From NCBI RefSeq assembly GCF_037975245.1, contig NC_092583.1, positions 18,128,764 through 18,192,763 of the forward strand: a stretch of DNA of 64,000 nucleotides, read 5' to 3'. Position 1 is the first letter of the stretch, and each line of letters begins with the position of its first letter. Shown one piece after another: positions 25,801 through 38,600 of this stretch. This stretch comes from Apostichopus japonicus (Eukaryota > Echinodermata > Holothuroidea > Aspidochirotida > Stichopodidae). Below the pieces are notes generated by a model. That model searched no databases and was not told where the DNA came from. It saw only the letters and a list, made by a program, of their open reading frames with translations. The position numbers and the translations under genes were made by a program.

Positions 25801-28800
25801 AAAACAAATCAGTGATTACAGAAGCAATTGATGTGACTAAAATATAATAGGAAACGTAGGCAGCTGGTTATGAATTCACATCTAAGTTAAAGTGAAAAGT
25901 TGAGTTTAAGTTTTAACAACAGGTAGGTAAAACTTGATTACAGTCATGAAAACGCGAAAATCCTACAAAGCGTGGAATAATAGAAGTTTATCTCCGTTTA
26001 AAACGGTAAATCATAGGGCTCATCGCACCATGATTATTTTTAGCAGATCTCTGAACAAAATTTGAACTAGAATGGTGGCAGTGATCTTGACAAATCTTTT
26101 CAACAGCATGGAGTAGGATGAAAGGGAAGGTTATCAACTTTTGATCAAAATTTCAATAGTTTAACTGGCTGAACCCCTACCGCGGTCCCTTATGTTGCAT
26201 TTTTCTAACAGTATAGACCCACCCCTCACCCCTGCACTTCCCCTTCTCTCTATACTCCCGCCCTATTTCCATAAAGGAGAGGAAAATATAGTTTCATTTG
26301 GTTCAGATTGATGGATAAATGAATGATATCGTGTTCATCAGAAGGCCTTCAGATCATGGGATTAATGGAGCGACATCTGGAAAGAATATGACTGCAACCG
26401 GATATCGTCTCTTTTTGTTAGCCAAAGAGCACATACTTAGAAATGTAAGTTTTATATTGTACTATTTATCAGGTTTTGTAATTGCCTACGTGGATCAAGG
26501 TCAATGATTGCGCATAAGACATTTTCTCGACAAAGCAGTATACGAATCGCTGTCTCAGTAGTCAGTACCCGGCTGCAATAATTCAACATTGAGAGGCTGC
26601 ACAAGTTTTTATTAGAGTGTTAATTTAAGTATGTATTTTGAATAGCTTCTTACATAACGCATTATTCCGCCATTGCGCAACCGGTGTAAACATAATAGTA
26701 AAACTATAGGCCTACATGTCGTGTCCAAGAATGACAATTCCATTATTACATATTATCTGCTCCACATTAGACGTACTAATAACGTAAGAACTTAAATGTG
26801 TCATAAAACAATGTCATCGTATGTCCAATGTTATGACAAGGTACTTCATACCATAGAGGTAAAAACAGACCTCCATGTTCAGACTAAGACAGGCGTAGGA
26901 ACATAAAGCGCTGAATTTAACCGATATTACCTGATTGCTACACGACCATGGGCGTCAGCCGAATAAAAACAGAGGGCTATTTTACTTCGGTTTCAAATAG
27001 CTGGTTAACGGGTTTACAATAATACAATTAACCGGTTAAGCGTCAAAATCCTTCTCTTTGTCAGGTTGTCTGTAAATAGGAGAAGTGTCGCAGAAAGGAG
27101 TGGTGCAGCAATTTAAATGTGCGCCAGAGGGCGAGTCTAAATTCGTCAAAGTCCAACCACGGTTTGGTCTTTCGTGAGAAATTTCTCTTTATTTGTGGCA
27201 CCTTTATAGACGCCCGGATGTAACACTCTCTATCTTTCTCTGTTGAGACAGTTCCATTCTGGTGGGTGGTATCAGGAGAGATTTTTTTTTCCTTTTTTTT
27301 CTCAGTGGGCCGGCTTCGGTGGATGGGTGTTCTTGTTTAGTTTTAGGTACTTATCACCGGGTCCCAGATGGCCGCATTGGCTTCGTTACGACTTTGTATG
27401 GGACTTTCTCCATATATTTTTATCAGTAGCCTACCGTGGCCATTTGAACGATTGCATATTCGATATGGCCGGTAATTTCCGCAAATTTGGCAGTAAAATC
27501 CATTTGTAACCTCTCAAGATTATCTCCCGAGGGGGCGTACAGTAGATCGATTTTGAGACCGACTGGACATTTTTAAGACCGACTGCAAAGACGTGACTTT
27601 TGGTACTTAAAACAAGCTTTATCATGCTAAAAATTAGGGCCTGTCAATAATGATGACCTTACATACAAAACTCTTCCTTCTCTTTACATAGTCATAAGCC
27701 ACCGTCGTTTTTCGTTTGCTTGCGAAATTTTCATTGAATGCATTGATAGGTATAGCTCTTTAACGGTATAATTTTGGCGTGAATATGCGAACACACAAAT
27801 CATACCCAGTTGAGCACAAGCAAAATGTCATGTCTAAAATTCATTACCTGTTGGTGGTGGTCTACCTTTCTCTTTGTTTTTTGGCCACTCTAGGGGAAAA
27901 AATCTTTTATTCTGGTAAAACTATCATTGGATCTTAACAAGCGAATCCTACAACAGACGTGTATTTTCGGATCTAGTCGAGACGGCATTATCTGTGATCG
28001 TTTCTGAATAACAGGACGTATTTCGGGTTAACGACGTGTTATCTCCAGGCTATATGAATGGCGGCTTTCTCGGGATTGGTTGTTCGTTTAGTAGAATGGT
28101 TGTTCTCACGTTTTGCCATTGCTCATTCACAAAGAATCCTATTGACGTCTGAGCAATACTAAGTAGACATTGGTCGACATAACGGGTCATGTTTTATTCA
28201 TGAGTGGTTAAAAATAAGTTATTGAAGTGCGTCGCAAAGGAATGCATTGACGTAGAATGGATGTTGTTAAGTGCTCAGTCGAGGTTTGAGTTTGCTTTCC
28301 TGAATGCAAAGTAGAACGGGAAAGAAATTTGAAATTAAAATGAAAGGGGCGAAAAGAAGGCAATTAAGCCTTCATTGTTCGTTATTTTGATTGGAACAGT
28401 GTCGTGGGATGTGCTTTCATGTAATATTAATTTTGCTTCTAATACAGACATTACGAACTGGGTCAAAGTTTACAAGTGATAGCGGCTTTAAAATGTTAGT
28501 TGCAGTTTGCATTTGAGTGACCATTAACTGAGTTGCTGGCATATTTTCGGGCCAATACTAACGAACTCTAAGCTGCTGGTCAATCAAGTTTGTAATCATT
28601 CCTCGAGTAAACTTTGGCGACGGCATTGGCTGACAAAGTCAAATATTTCTTGTTGGTATGGCCACAATGATATACAATGCGAAGACTGACAGTTAGTTTC
28701 TACAACAGCCAACCGGAGAGATGGCGCAATATGCACTAAAAATCATACTGTTTAATTTAGATATGCTACTCTGGCCTCAAGAACCGAATGATCACCAACA

Positions 28801-28846
28801 AAAAGGCCTATACACTTGGACTGTTGTTATAGTGCAATAAGCTATA
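25801..28846. other. CpG-richer stretch without firm genes
   Basis: GC and CpG are above the window average to about 28.7 kb, as might surround promoters. Apart from the weak candidate exon at 26319-26444, no exon or repeat could be supported. Confidence 0.35.
26319..26444 (+). CDS. Weak candidate coding exon, unknown gene
   Basis: The frame opens with ATG directly after an in-frame stop. It runs 42 codons (MNDIVFIRRPSDHG to LAKEHILRN) and ends exactly at a consensus donor AAT/GTAAGT (phase 0). A possible acceptor TTTGGTTCAG sits just upstream. No homologue is recognised and no downstream exon was found. Confidence 0.25.
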
Positions 28847-29084
28847 TTATTGTATCTGTTCCATATAGTCTCTGTTCATTGTTACTACATGCGTAGACAG
28901 GATACCAGTGAAAGTGCTCCGACTCCCCCTCTCGTGACCAAAAGTTAAATCAGTACAGGTGTGTATCTCCAAAGGCTCCCTATGTCTATCCCAGTGGATT
29001 AAGCTGAATATGACATCCGGCCTATGCAACTGACGCAATATCATACATATACTATAAGTGAATGAATAATAAATAGTACACATA

Positions 29085-29554
29085 TACGGAAGCGTAGAAG
29101 GGACATTGCATTGACGAGTTACCAACTTGACAAAACAACAATTTTCTGCAAATTGACGAGTTGTCGAGATGGTAACGTGACAAAATTCAGAAAATTGACG
29201 TTTTGACGAGATAACGGATCTCGTCAATGCAGCAATTTTCTGCAAATTGACGAGTTGCACACTTACTACCATCTCGACAAAACGACAAAATTCAGAAAAT
29301 TGTTGCATTGACGAGATCCGTTATCTCGTCAAAACGTCAATTTCCTGAATTTTGTCAACTTGTCGAGATGATAGTAAGTGTGCAACTCGTCAATTTGCAG
29401 AAAATTGCTGCATTGACGAGATCCGTTTTCTCGTCAAAACGTCAATTTTCTGAATTTTGTCACGTTACCATCTCGTCAACTCGTCAATTTGCAGATAATT
29501 GTCGTTTTGTCAAGTTGGTAACGCGTCAATGCAATGTCCCTTCTACGCTTCCGT
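29085..29554. mobile_element. Foldback element (about 470-bp near-complete palindrome)
   Basis: The left arm (acggaagcgtagaagggaca-ttgcattgacg) and the right arm are reverse complements over about 230 bp each with few mismatches. They meet near 29320. The flanks carry acacata (29078-29084 and 29555-29561), a likely 7-bp target duplication. The arms are built from short units such as ttgacgag and attttctgcaaattgacgag. The same palindrome explains why similar open frames appear on both strands. Confidence 0.88.
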
Positions 29555-29947
29555 ACACATAGGCTATAGGTTCCAAGTGATAACCGTGTACAACAAATTC
29601 AACATTTTGAGAGAGCGTTAATTATATCTTCTGATATGAATTCAGTGGCGTCACTATGGTTTCAGTGTCTGGCCTCAAGTGCAGCCTAATTCATGATCTA
29701 GTCTGCATCATGTGACACTATACCCGTAGAGTACAATTTTTGTTGGAAAGGGCATGGGCACAAGGTTGGCAAATGTCCGTCCTGCACCGGAAGGGATGTC
29801 TCGTCTCCTGTGAGAAACGTTTCATGGGTAAGGAGGCCTAGTTCCCAATAATGCTGTCCATTTTAAATACATATGTGTATTTCATGTTTATATTTGAAGC
29901 TCAATATTGATTTCTATATGAAAAGTCAGATCACGGCCTGTTCTCTC

Positions 29948-30778
29948 TGATCTACCCACCACCGGGATCTACCCACCCCGGGATTTACCCACTACCGGGA
30001 TCTACCCACCACCGGGATCTACCCACCACCGGGATCTTCCCACAACCAGGATCTACCCACCACCAGGATCTTCCCACCACCGGGATCTACCCACCACCGG
30101 GTTCTAACCACCACCGGGATCTACCAACCACCTGGATCTACCCAACACCGGGTTCTTCCTGCCACCGAAATCTACCAACCACCGGGATCTACCCAGTACC
30201 GGGATCTACCCACCACCGGGTTCTATCTACCCGCCACCAGGATCTACCAACCACCACCGGGATCTACCCACCACTGGGTTCTACCTGCCACTGAAATCTA
30301 CCAACCACCGGTATCTAACCCACCACCGGGATCTACCCGCCACCGGGATCTACCCACCACCGGGATCTACCCATCACCGGGATCTACCAACCACCTGGAT
30401 CAACCCAACACCGGGTTCTACCCACCACCGAAATCTACCAACCACCGGGATCTACCCACCACCGGGATCTACCCACCACCGGGTTCTACCCGCCATCGGG
30501 ATCTACCAACCACAGGGATCTACCTGCCACCGGGATCTACCCACCACTGGGTTCTACCTGCCACCGAAATCTACCCATCACCGTGATCTACCTGCTGCAG
30601 GGATCTACCCACCACCGGGTTCTACCCGCCATCGGGATCTACCAACCACAGGGATCTACCTGCCACCGGGATCTACCCACCACTGGGTTCTACCTGCCAC
30701 CGAAATCTACCCATCACCGTGATCTACCTGCTGCAGGGATCTACCCTCTTCCGGGATCTACCCACCACCGGGATCTGA
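29948..30778. repeat. G/C-rich minisatellite, about 15-bp unit
   Basis: An 830-bp array of ctacccaccaccgggat and variants (gttctacc, cgaaatctac, ccatcgggat), with roughly 50 imperfect copies. A longer block of about 120 bp (catcgggatctaccaaccac onward) is duplicated at the right end, around 30490-30740. Continuous short open frames through it are compositional. Confidence 0.95.
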
Positions 30779-31239
30779 ATTAATGTCTCCTACTGTACGC
30801 CAACATTTCATAAGAACTTCACTTAGGACTAAAATTTTGTGCAAAAGATAACTTGCAGGTGTGATCTGTTATCTCAAAACTAAAGACGAAACCAACCAGT
30901 GAGGCCCCTGGATATTGGGGACCCTGGATATTGGGGACCCTGCAAGTGGCGGTATGTGGATTTTCCCAGCCAAGATACACCACTACGAGACCCATACTAA
31001 GGCCCCGGGGTACATTCGAGAGTTATGTAAGTGTAATTCCTCTTTCTGACATGTATTTATGCTCTCCAAAACACTACAGGTAAAAGTGATGCGGCTTTTG
31101 TGGGTCTTGCATGCCCAGCCATACAGTTGTATGGTAATTATAGGACAAGTTGCAGCTTTTGTTATTTTTCGAAACATTGCTCAGTTAGTCACTACAAGTC
31201 CGTCTCCAAATCGATCAACACGACTCTGGTTATATGACA

Positions 31240-31560
31240 TTTTGAGACAGTTAGACAGATACAAAATTGCACAAAATTGTTCAATTGCTCAGTTGGAATG
31301 AAGTGAACAATTGAACATTTAGCAGAAAATGTTAAATTGACGAGATATGATAAGTGGTCAATTGAACATTTTGTAGAAAATTGTTGAATTGACGACACAT
31401 TGTAAGTGTTTAATTCAACATTTGGCAGAAAATTGTTCAATTACTCAGTTGGAATGAAGTGAACAATTGAACATTTTTCAGAAAAATGTTGAATTGACGA
31501 GATCTGATAAGTTGTCAATAAGAAAAACGTTAAATTGCTCAGTAGAAGCAACAGAGCAAT
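31240..31560. repeat. Short-unit repeat related to the foldback element
   Basis: Four to five diverged copies of a unit of about 60 bp with aattgaacatttngcagaaaa and ttgttgaattgacgag. The core cagaaaattgttg-attgacgag is shared with the foldback element at 29085-29554, so both probably derive from one element family. Confidence 0.7.
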
Positions 31561-31593
31561 CCAACATTTTTGTGATTGTTGATAAGATATTAT

Positions 31594-32230
31594 CAAGGGC
31601 GGCGGAAGCACTTTTAATCTGGGGGCACCAACATCAAAGGGCACTTTGCAGAAATTTGATTGGACTGATGCAGCCTTATATTTAGTACCCTTTATAACTC
31701 TTATTGTATTATCTTATTTGCGTATACACATCACTCCATCAACGCCCCCCCCCCCCCCCAAGGAAAATATGCATACTAGCACTGCAATATCCAATGTGCA
31801 AATTGGGAAACAAGGAACAAGTTTTCTTTTGAGACAAATTGAGGTGAAATCATGCTAGTTGCTAATGTAAGAATCTTCCGAATTAGGGTGTATTTCTTGT
31901 TAATATCTAAACAAACTTTCCATTCGAAATAGCTTTGCGTTTGACCCACAGACATTAAAAAATCAGCGGCGTAGCCAGGATTTGCAAAGTTGTTTGCACG
32001 ACTATCTGAGCGGAGCGCCACCATCGGTTGGCGCGGAGCGTGCAAGAAAATTTTTGGTTTAACAAACCCCTCAGATGGCCGGAAACGGCCCTTCCCGAGT
32101 GTTTATTCTGATTCCCTGGCCTCTTGCTAACTTGAAACACCTCAATTTTTATGAAGAAAAAGGGCACATTTTTAACCTGAGGAAAAGTGGGGGGGGGGGG
32201 GGCACGTGCCCCCTGGTTCCGCAGCCCTTG
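31594..32230. mobile_element. hAT-type non-autonomous element
   Basis: This 637-bp element starts CAAGGGCGGCGGAA and ends TTCCGCAGCCCTTG, nearly perfect inverted repeats. The flanks are a perfect 8-bp duplication gatattat (31586-31593 and 32231-32238). It holds a C-run (31746-31759), a G-run near 32191-32202 and an internal gcggcgtagccagga that resembles another hAT terminus. No intact transposase is present. Confidence 0.9.
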
Positions 32231-32249
32231 GATATTATCTAATGTTGAT

Positions 32250-32560
32250 GGCACTTTTAAGCTTCCGTAGTTATCAGTTTTTGTGGCGCTGTGTTGATGT
32301 AACTTTTTCTAGAAGCACCGATGACAATTGGAACAACGTTCCATTTCAGTATCTGCCAGAATTTTGTAGTAAGGTAGTTTTGACAACAGCTATCTCCCAT
32401 AGAGAGACGGAACGTGCATTTTCTAATTTTCCGTGATTTGTAAATTTTCGAACATATCTAGCCACGAGAGGAATCGATCGACAAATGATCCATGTTTCCG
32501 AATGGAGGAATGTTTCTAATACCTTGATGTCCAGGATATCAAATGCGTCTTCGCTTTTGC
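32250..32560 (+). pseudogene. Possible remnant of hAT transposase C-terminal dimerisation region
   Basis: The plus-strand frame gives LPEFCSKVVLTTAISHRETE and then RAFSNF, a stop, and in the same frame FRTYLATRGIDRQMIH. This resembles the hAT dimerisation motif (a hydrophobic stretch, S-x-x-x-ERxFS, then a lysine/arginine-rich helix) with one nonsense mutation. The match is by eye and short, so the call is tentative. Confidence 0.35.
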
Positions 32561-33260
32561 CCAATTTCTCAGCCGTTTGCTTGGTTTCACGACGAAACGA
32601 AAAGATTATATCAGATTTTCTGTGATAAGAATATTGACCTATGCAATTTAATCTGTTTAGCTTAAAAATCCCGATGTTTAAGTGGGCATTCCTTGGAGGC
32701 GTTTACCTCCGAAGCCCCCCTTCGTTTACCTCCGAAGCCCTCCCTCCTCCAGTTTTCAAATGAGGTAATAATGAACACGATAAGAAATTGTTTTTAACAC
32801 TGAACTCAAATTGACCCTTATTCAGAGCAATGCCGAGATTTCAGACTCCAGGTGATCCTCTACAGATGCAGGCATGCGTATAGGCGGCAGTTAACTGGAA
32901 GTTCCACATCCTCACTTGTGACTGCCTTTGGAATAGTATGCTAGTTTATAGTAACGTTTTAGGGTGGTTTTAATCCCCACCAATTACAACCTTTGTAAAT
33001 GCCTTCTCATAAAGTAGTCTGCTTCAAAGGAGAGCCGCTGACATATTGGACAGATCTGGGGCCTTTTTCACAAAGTCCTGTTTGGTGTGTCGAGGTTAGT
33101 GAAAGAGGCCTCTTGACCTGTTACTCGAACCATAATCATTGTTTTGTTTAATTGCCGGCTGTGTAAAGATTGAATAAAACGATTGAAATTCACATAACTC
33201 TTTATCGATTTATCAAAATTAATTTGAGAGAATAAATCATTTCGTACCCGGGCTGTTATA
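32561..33260. other. Gene-free stretch
   Basis: Only a short ggcgtttacctccgaagccc duplication near 32697-32742 stands out. No exons are supported. Confidence 0.4.
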
Positions 33261-33269
33261 CTTTGGACT

Positions 33270-33870
33270 TAACCATTTGATAATAGGTTTGCATCGAGTT
33301 TAAACATTGGATAATAGGTTTGCATCGTGTTTAAATAAGGGGTTAATCAACGGTCTACCGTGCGTTACTCACAGGATTAATGCACAATCGGGGGATAATG
33401 CAAGCGATGCACGAGGGCGGAGCCCGAGTGCATCCAGCGATAGCATTAACACCCGGAGTGCATTAATCATGTGAGTAACGCATGCTAGACTGTTGATTAA
33501 CCCCGTTCATTCATACACTACCATTTGTGTGGGGGAAAAAATCATAAAACAAAACATTTTTGGTTACATATAACCAAAGATTTATTAAAGTGATGCCCCG
33601 TAATTTTACCGTGCTTTACTCACAGGATTAACCACGGTCAGCTGACTTGAATGGACCAATAGGATTTAGGAATCTTTACTAAGTATGAATGAACATTGGA
33701 TAATAGGTTTGCATCGAGTTTAAACATTGGATAATAGGTTTGCATCGTGTTTAAACATTGGATAATAGGTTTGCATCGAGTTTAAACATTGGATAATAGG
33801 TCTGCATCGTGTTTAAACATTGGATAATAGGTTTGCATCAAGTTTAAACATTGGATAATAGGTTTGCATG
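33270..33870. repeat. 31-bp minisatellite interrupted by a palindromic element
   Basis: Copies of ttggataataggtttgcatc followed by gagtttaaaca lie on both sides (33270-33333 and 33695-33870) of the 361-bp element at 33334-33694. The array is continuous if that element is removed. Confidence 0.9.
33334..33694 (+). mobile_element. 361-bp palindromic repeat element, copy 1
   Basis: The first half is an imperfect palindrome bounded by GGGGTTAATCAAC and GTTGATTAACCCC. The second half is bounded by gttcattcatac and gtatgaatgaac. It inserted cleanly within the 31-bp minisatellite. A copy over 90% identical by eye lies at 58566-58926 in the opposite orientation. It has no coding capacity and behaves like a MITE, family not recognised. 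Confidence 0.88.
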
Positions 33871-33929
33871 GTTAGGGATTTCAGTCGTTCTATATAAATC
33901 ATGGTTGGATCAGTCGTTGTACTATGACA

Positions 33930-34024
33930 TGAATTATGATGATAGTGTAAATGATAAGAAAATAAAACATTTTATTTTTCTCTGTGTTTGTTTGGCATTT
34001 AAATCATGGTTAATTATGATATAC

Positions 34025-34117
<93 letters not shown>

Positions 34118-34197
34118 GGTGCTCATGTAAATGATACAAAATAAAACATTTCATTTATCTCTGTGTTTGTTAAGCATTTAAATCATGGTTAATTATG

Positions 34198-34239
<42 letters not shown>

Positions 34240-34350
34240 GGTGCTCAAGTAAATGATACAAAATAAAACATTTCATTTATCTCTGTTTTTATGCATTTAA
34301 ATTGTTTTTAATGGTATACATGTTTATACATATGGTGCTAGTGTAAATGA
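33930..34350. repeat. Tandem block with AT microsatellites
   Basis: A unit of roughly 110-200 bp is repeated about three times (aaataaaacatttcatttat, ctctgtgtttgtt, catttaaatcatggttaatt, then an AT run, then catatggtgct). The AT runs are at 34020-34117 and 34200-34235. They shrink copy by copy and are nearly absent in the third. Confidence 0.9.
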
Positions 34351-35483
34351 TACAAAAATAAAACCTTTCATTTGTTGAAATTAGTTATATTTGTCACAAC
34401 TCTGATACCAAAAAATCAAATAATATTACTTCAAACTTGTGGAAATTACCAGATCAATTGGAACTTTAAATGGTTCATTTTCAGAGCCGCCAATTTATTA
34501 TTTCTGTGCTTTGTAGTCTAACAATTGAATCAACCCAAGGGTATGTATACATATGTATATAATGCAATTCATTGCCTAGTTGATCGATGGTGGTATTAGT
34601 TGCTGTGCACTGACCATTGTATATTTATGTACTGTGCACTAGGATTTAAATATTCTGTCAGCCGGTGGGGGGGTGATCCCCTGCTTTTTTCTGCGGAATG
34701 GGGGGGGGGGGGATTAGTGATTGCAAAAATGAGAGAAAATTGCAGGAAATGAGAAAACGGTTGCAGAAACAAGGGGAAAAAATTCAAGACATTGTCCAAG
34801 CCCTGATATTTCTGAAGGTACCACACTATGCTGGACATGCCATTTAATTCTCCTGTTCTGATACTCTGTGAATCTTCCATCATGATGGGATTGCATACAA
34901 CTTCAATAGATGAGATCTGACCATTCGTTACATGCTACCTGGCTGATGGTGCCATGTTAATGATCCTGGTGATGTCTTGGCAATCTTTTGTCTGGTGGTT
35001 CCATGGACCTGATCGGTACTGTCATGTCCATAATATTCTGTAAGGTTAGGAAGATGGCAATGTTTAGTTAGGATGCCAACATTTATTAGTGGGTACCTGC
35101 TGGAGGTTCAAATCTTCAAAATCCTCACAGGTTATTGAACCACATTACATAACTTGAATTTGTCTATTATCTTCCTTTTTATAAATTGAACAGACAGGTT
35201 TGTATATATATTCAATGGAGGACAAACAGATTACAATTGTTGAAAAATAAATTTCTCAAACCAAGGGCAGAAACCGACTTGGCTAAGTGCAAGAAAGAGA
35301 CCATCCAAACATGTTGTTCAGAGTATGTTTATTTAGCTCTTTGCATGAAATTAAACAAGGAAATACCATACCATTCAAATATCAAACAATTCATAACCTA
35401 TTTTTAATTGTTGTGAACATTTCGGTGTGCAAGATCTATTTACAAGACAAACATCTTCTATGTTACCTCATCAATGATATGCC
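34351..35483. other. Region downstream of the AARS2-like stop, including probable 3' UTR
   Basis: No exons recognised. 35483 down to about 35083-35320 is probably 3' UTR, judged by AATAAA positions on the minus strand. A G-run lies at about 34700-34711. Confidence 0.4.
35328..35333 (-). terminator. Candidate poly(A) signal AATAAA for the AARS2-like gene
   Basis: AATAAA on the minus strand lies about 150 nt after the stop codon. A second AATAAA is about 395 nt after it. Which is used, if either, cannot be decided from sequence. Confidence 0.35.
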
Positions 35484-35633
35484 TTACGACAAATACTTCA
35501 CAGCATCTTCTAAGTTCTTCTCGTAATGACCTGTTATAGTTGCCAAATGCTCATTGCCACTACAGGTTCCTCCGAAAAGTTCTGCTGCCCGTTGAGCCCA
35601 CATAATGGCAGAAAATCCATCATCAACCATCTC
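35484..35633 (-). CDS. AARS2: AARS2-like exon O (last coding exon with stop)
   Basis: The acceptor is TCTCCTTTTAG. The 49 codons plus TAA encode the end of C-Ala: a W-A-x-x-A-A-x-x-x-GG motif ([11 protein letters not shown]), then a Gly/Asn-rich turn and the final helix [11 protein letters not shown]-like segment. The protein ends at the usual place for the family. Possible AATAAA poly(A) signals on the minus strand are at 35328-35333 and near 35083-35088. Confidence 0.92.
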   Translation of the reverse strand, partial: EMVDDGFSAIMWAQRAAELFGGTCSGNEHLATITGHYEKNLEDAVKYLS

Positions 35634-38600
35634 CTAAAAGATAAATATATCCTCAGTTTTCATTTTGAAATGTTACCTTGGATTAAAGGTATTATTAGAA
35701 ATTTAAAGAATAAAAAAGATGGATCATGCTTTAAATGTTGATTTTCACATGAAATAACCTTGTACCCTATCATAACAACAGTTTCACGCTCTCATAATAG
35801 GGATTTTCACATGGAAGAACCTTGTACCCCATCATAACATTTTGAGGCACACATAATAGGGATATTCACATGAAATAGCCTTGTACCCCATCATAACAAC
35901 AGTTTCACACACTCATAATAGGGATATTCACATAAAATAACCTTGTACCCTATCATAACAACAGTTTCACACTCTCACAATAGGGATTTTCACATGAAAG
36001 AACCTTGCATCCTGTCAAAATGAGTTTCACAATATAATAATAGTGATGCCACATAATAAAACTTATGATTCCCATCAAACCAACAGTTTTGCACACTCGT
36101 AATAAGGGATGTCGCATATGACATCAGGTTTGTTGACATCAAGTGACCTTTGACCATCCCCCCAAAACTGTAACATTTCAACTCAGTCTACTATGCATGT
36201 CAAATTTTGGTCCAAGTAACAGTTGTCAGATACAGAAATTTTTAATATTTTCACAATTTAACCTCTGGTGGCCAAATATGACTTTTTAACCTTCACCCCA
36301 ACCACATCACAGCTCTAATACTAATTGTAGGTTTGCTTTTTTTCCATTACCCTTGAGGAGATGCAATGAGCATGAACCTTGTCTCCTTTCCTACTGATGA
36401 GCAATAAAGATGAGGTTAGTTTGTTTCGTTGACACTGGGTTCCAATACTCCTCAGATCCTGCACAAATGAAGAGACAAAATGACAAAAGTGGTTTATGTG
36501 TGAAAGTGGTTGAAATGGTGGTTATAGTGGCTAATTATACTGAAATTAGATTAGTTTGTGTAAAGTAACTTTACTCTTGGAACTTTAATCTTTGAGTGAT
36601 TTGCTTAGATTGAGCACATTCATCTGACAGTTTGTACAAAAACATCAAACAACATTTGTTGCATACTGGGTACTAACTAAAACCAAAATAATCATATTAA
36701 TAGCACCTGCAGTACGCCATTGTCTGCCTTAATGTTTGGAATGCCATAAATGCTGGTGAAATGAGGAATCAAAATAATCCTTAACAAATTGAAATGATAA
36801 TTTTTAAAAGATTCAATTTTTAATTTGAGTCATCATGTTAAAGGATTGGTTCAGGTGTTTGAAATGTCTATTTTGTATGAAAGAGCACAAAAAGACAAAA
36901 AGAACAGTGAAGAAACTACCATGATAGCATGCTCTGTTAAGGAGATATGCCACTTTGAAGATATCAAAATTTCTTTGAAAACGACTGGTGTAGAAAGACT
37001 AACTGTGAGGGTGTGATGTCACATCCTCACTTCCGTAACATTTGTGAATATATTTCTTTAAAAATTATTTACATTTCTTAACACATTTGAAAATAATATA
37101 ATCAAAAATTCTTCAGATGTTTAATCTCAAATACTTCCTTTGACAAATATGAGATCTCCTGACATATTATTTGGTTGAAAGTCATGAAATTCTCACAAAA
37201 TATTTAGAGAAAAAAACTGACTTTTCAGGAATTTGAGGATGTGACATCACAGCTAGTCATATTTCAGCAGTTTCTACACAATCTGGTAATACTTTACACT
37301 TCAATATCTCTTTAACCGAAAAAGATATTTGAACAGTTTTTTCACCATTGTGTTTCTTTTATTGTCCTCTTTCATATAACACCAATATGTATGACAACTG
37401 AACCAATCCTTTGACAGTCTTTCAGCCTTTTGCCTCTGTTGACTTCAAATGACCTTTCACCTCCACAGAAAACAATAGGGATACTGTAATCAGGTAAGGT
37501 GGAGCAACATTCCAGCGATACAGTTCATCTAAGTTTTACCTTTTGAGGCAGTTTTTTCTACAAGACTATGACTGCTGTTGACTTCAAATGACCATTAACC
37601 TCTGAAGAAAACAATAGGGCTCTTTTATTCAATAATATGTATCCAAATCCTTGTATGAAGTTTACATAACATATAGGTTTTCAGTTATTGTGTGTCACAC
37701 ACATGCCGTCACCATCCCATTGATTCCTTATAGCAAATCAAGAAAAAGAAAGCTTTAATCCTGAACTGTAGTTAATGTTTGGAGTTTTAGGTGACCAAAT
37801 ATGAAATCTGCATCAGGGTCTCTTGTTTTACTTTGAATATGAACAACATCGTTGTTTTACTATAAACAACATAAAACTTGTGACTTGGCAGGATATCAGG
37901 AAGACTAGTACCTAAACCCAGCTAGTTTATTTTATGCACTCTATGAAATACTGCCTTCTTTATATTCACATCATGGATTTGTCACTCATATAAAATATCT
38001 TTGTATTAGTGATATTAAAGCAGAAATCAGAAACTGTTGATCAACACTTGACCTACGGCTTTTAAATTTTAAAAGAGGGAAGTTTGCATGCACTTTGTGT
38101 GCTGGGCTATTTATGCTGTCCTTCCAAAATGGTTGGAAGAAAGTATTGCCTTCTCTCTGAGGAACACTTGTCACCTTGGCATATTACAAATATGGCAGTT
38201 TATAAGAAAGACTCACCCTTGGTTCTAGGCCATCAGGTAAAAGTTTTACTATTCTTGAATGCTTTAAGAAATCTGGATGAGAAGAAACTTCCTGTATAAT
38301 CTGAAAAAAAAAAACACAAAAACACTATCACACAGGAAAAATAGCATGCTTTTCCTTGGGTGGAATGTAGAAAATTGAGATTGGAAGCAAATCAGCTACA
38401 TGCAGGTAGCTAAGATAACCTGCATGTACCAAAAGCTACCTGCAGGTACATAGTTGTGGCTACCTGCATGTACATAGCTGTGGCTACATGCAGGTTCATA
38501 GCTACATGCATGTACATAAGGTGCTTACAGTTTATGACTATTTATGGACTTCTGACAGCATGTCATGTGACTGGTTACTCTTTTTTTATGAATAAATTAA

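Noticed and set aside
28847-29562. Similar 153- and 84-codon frames on opposite strands
   Set aside because: Both come from the foldback palindrome. The protein similarity is a consequence of inverted DNA arms, not of a gene pair.
29644-29700. Third hAT-like terminus (cagtggcgtcactatgg)
   Set aside because: Only one end is seen, with no matching right end or target duplication downstream.
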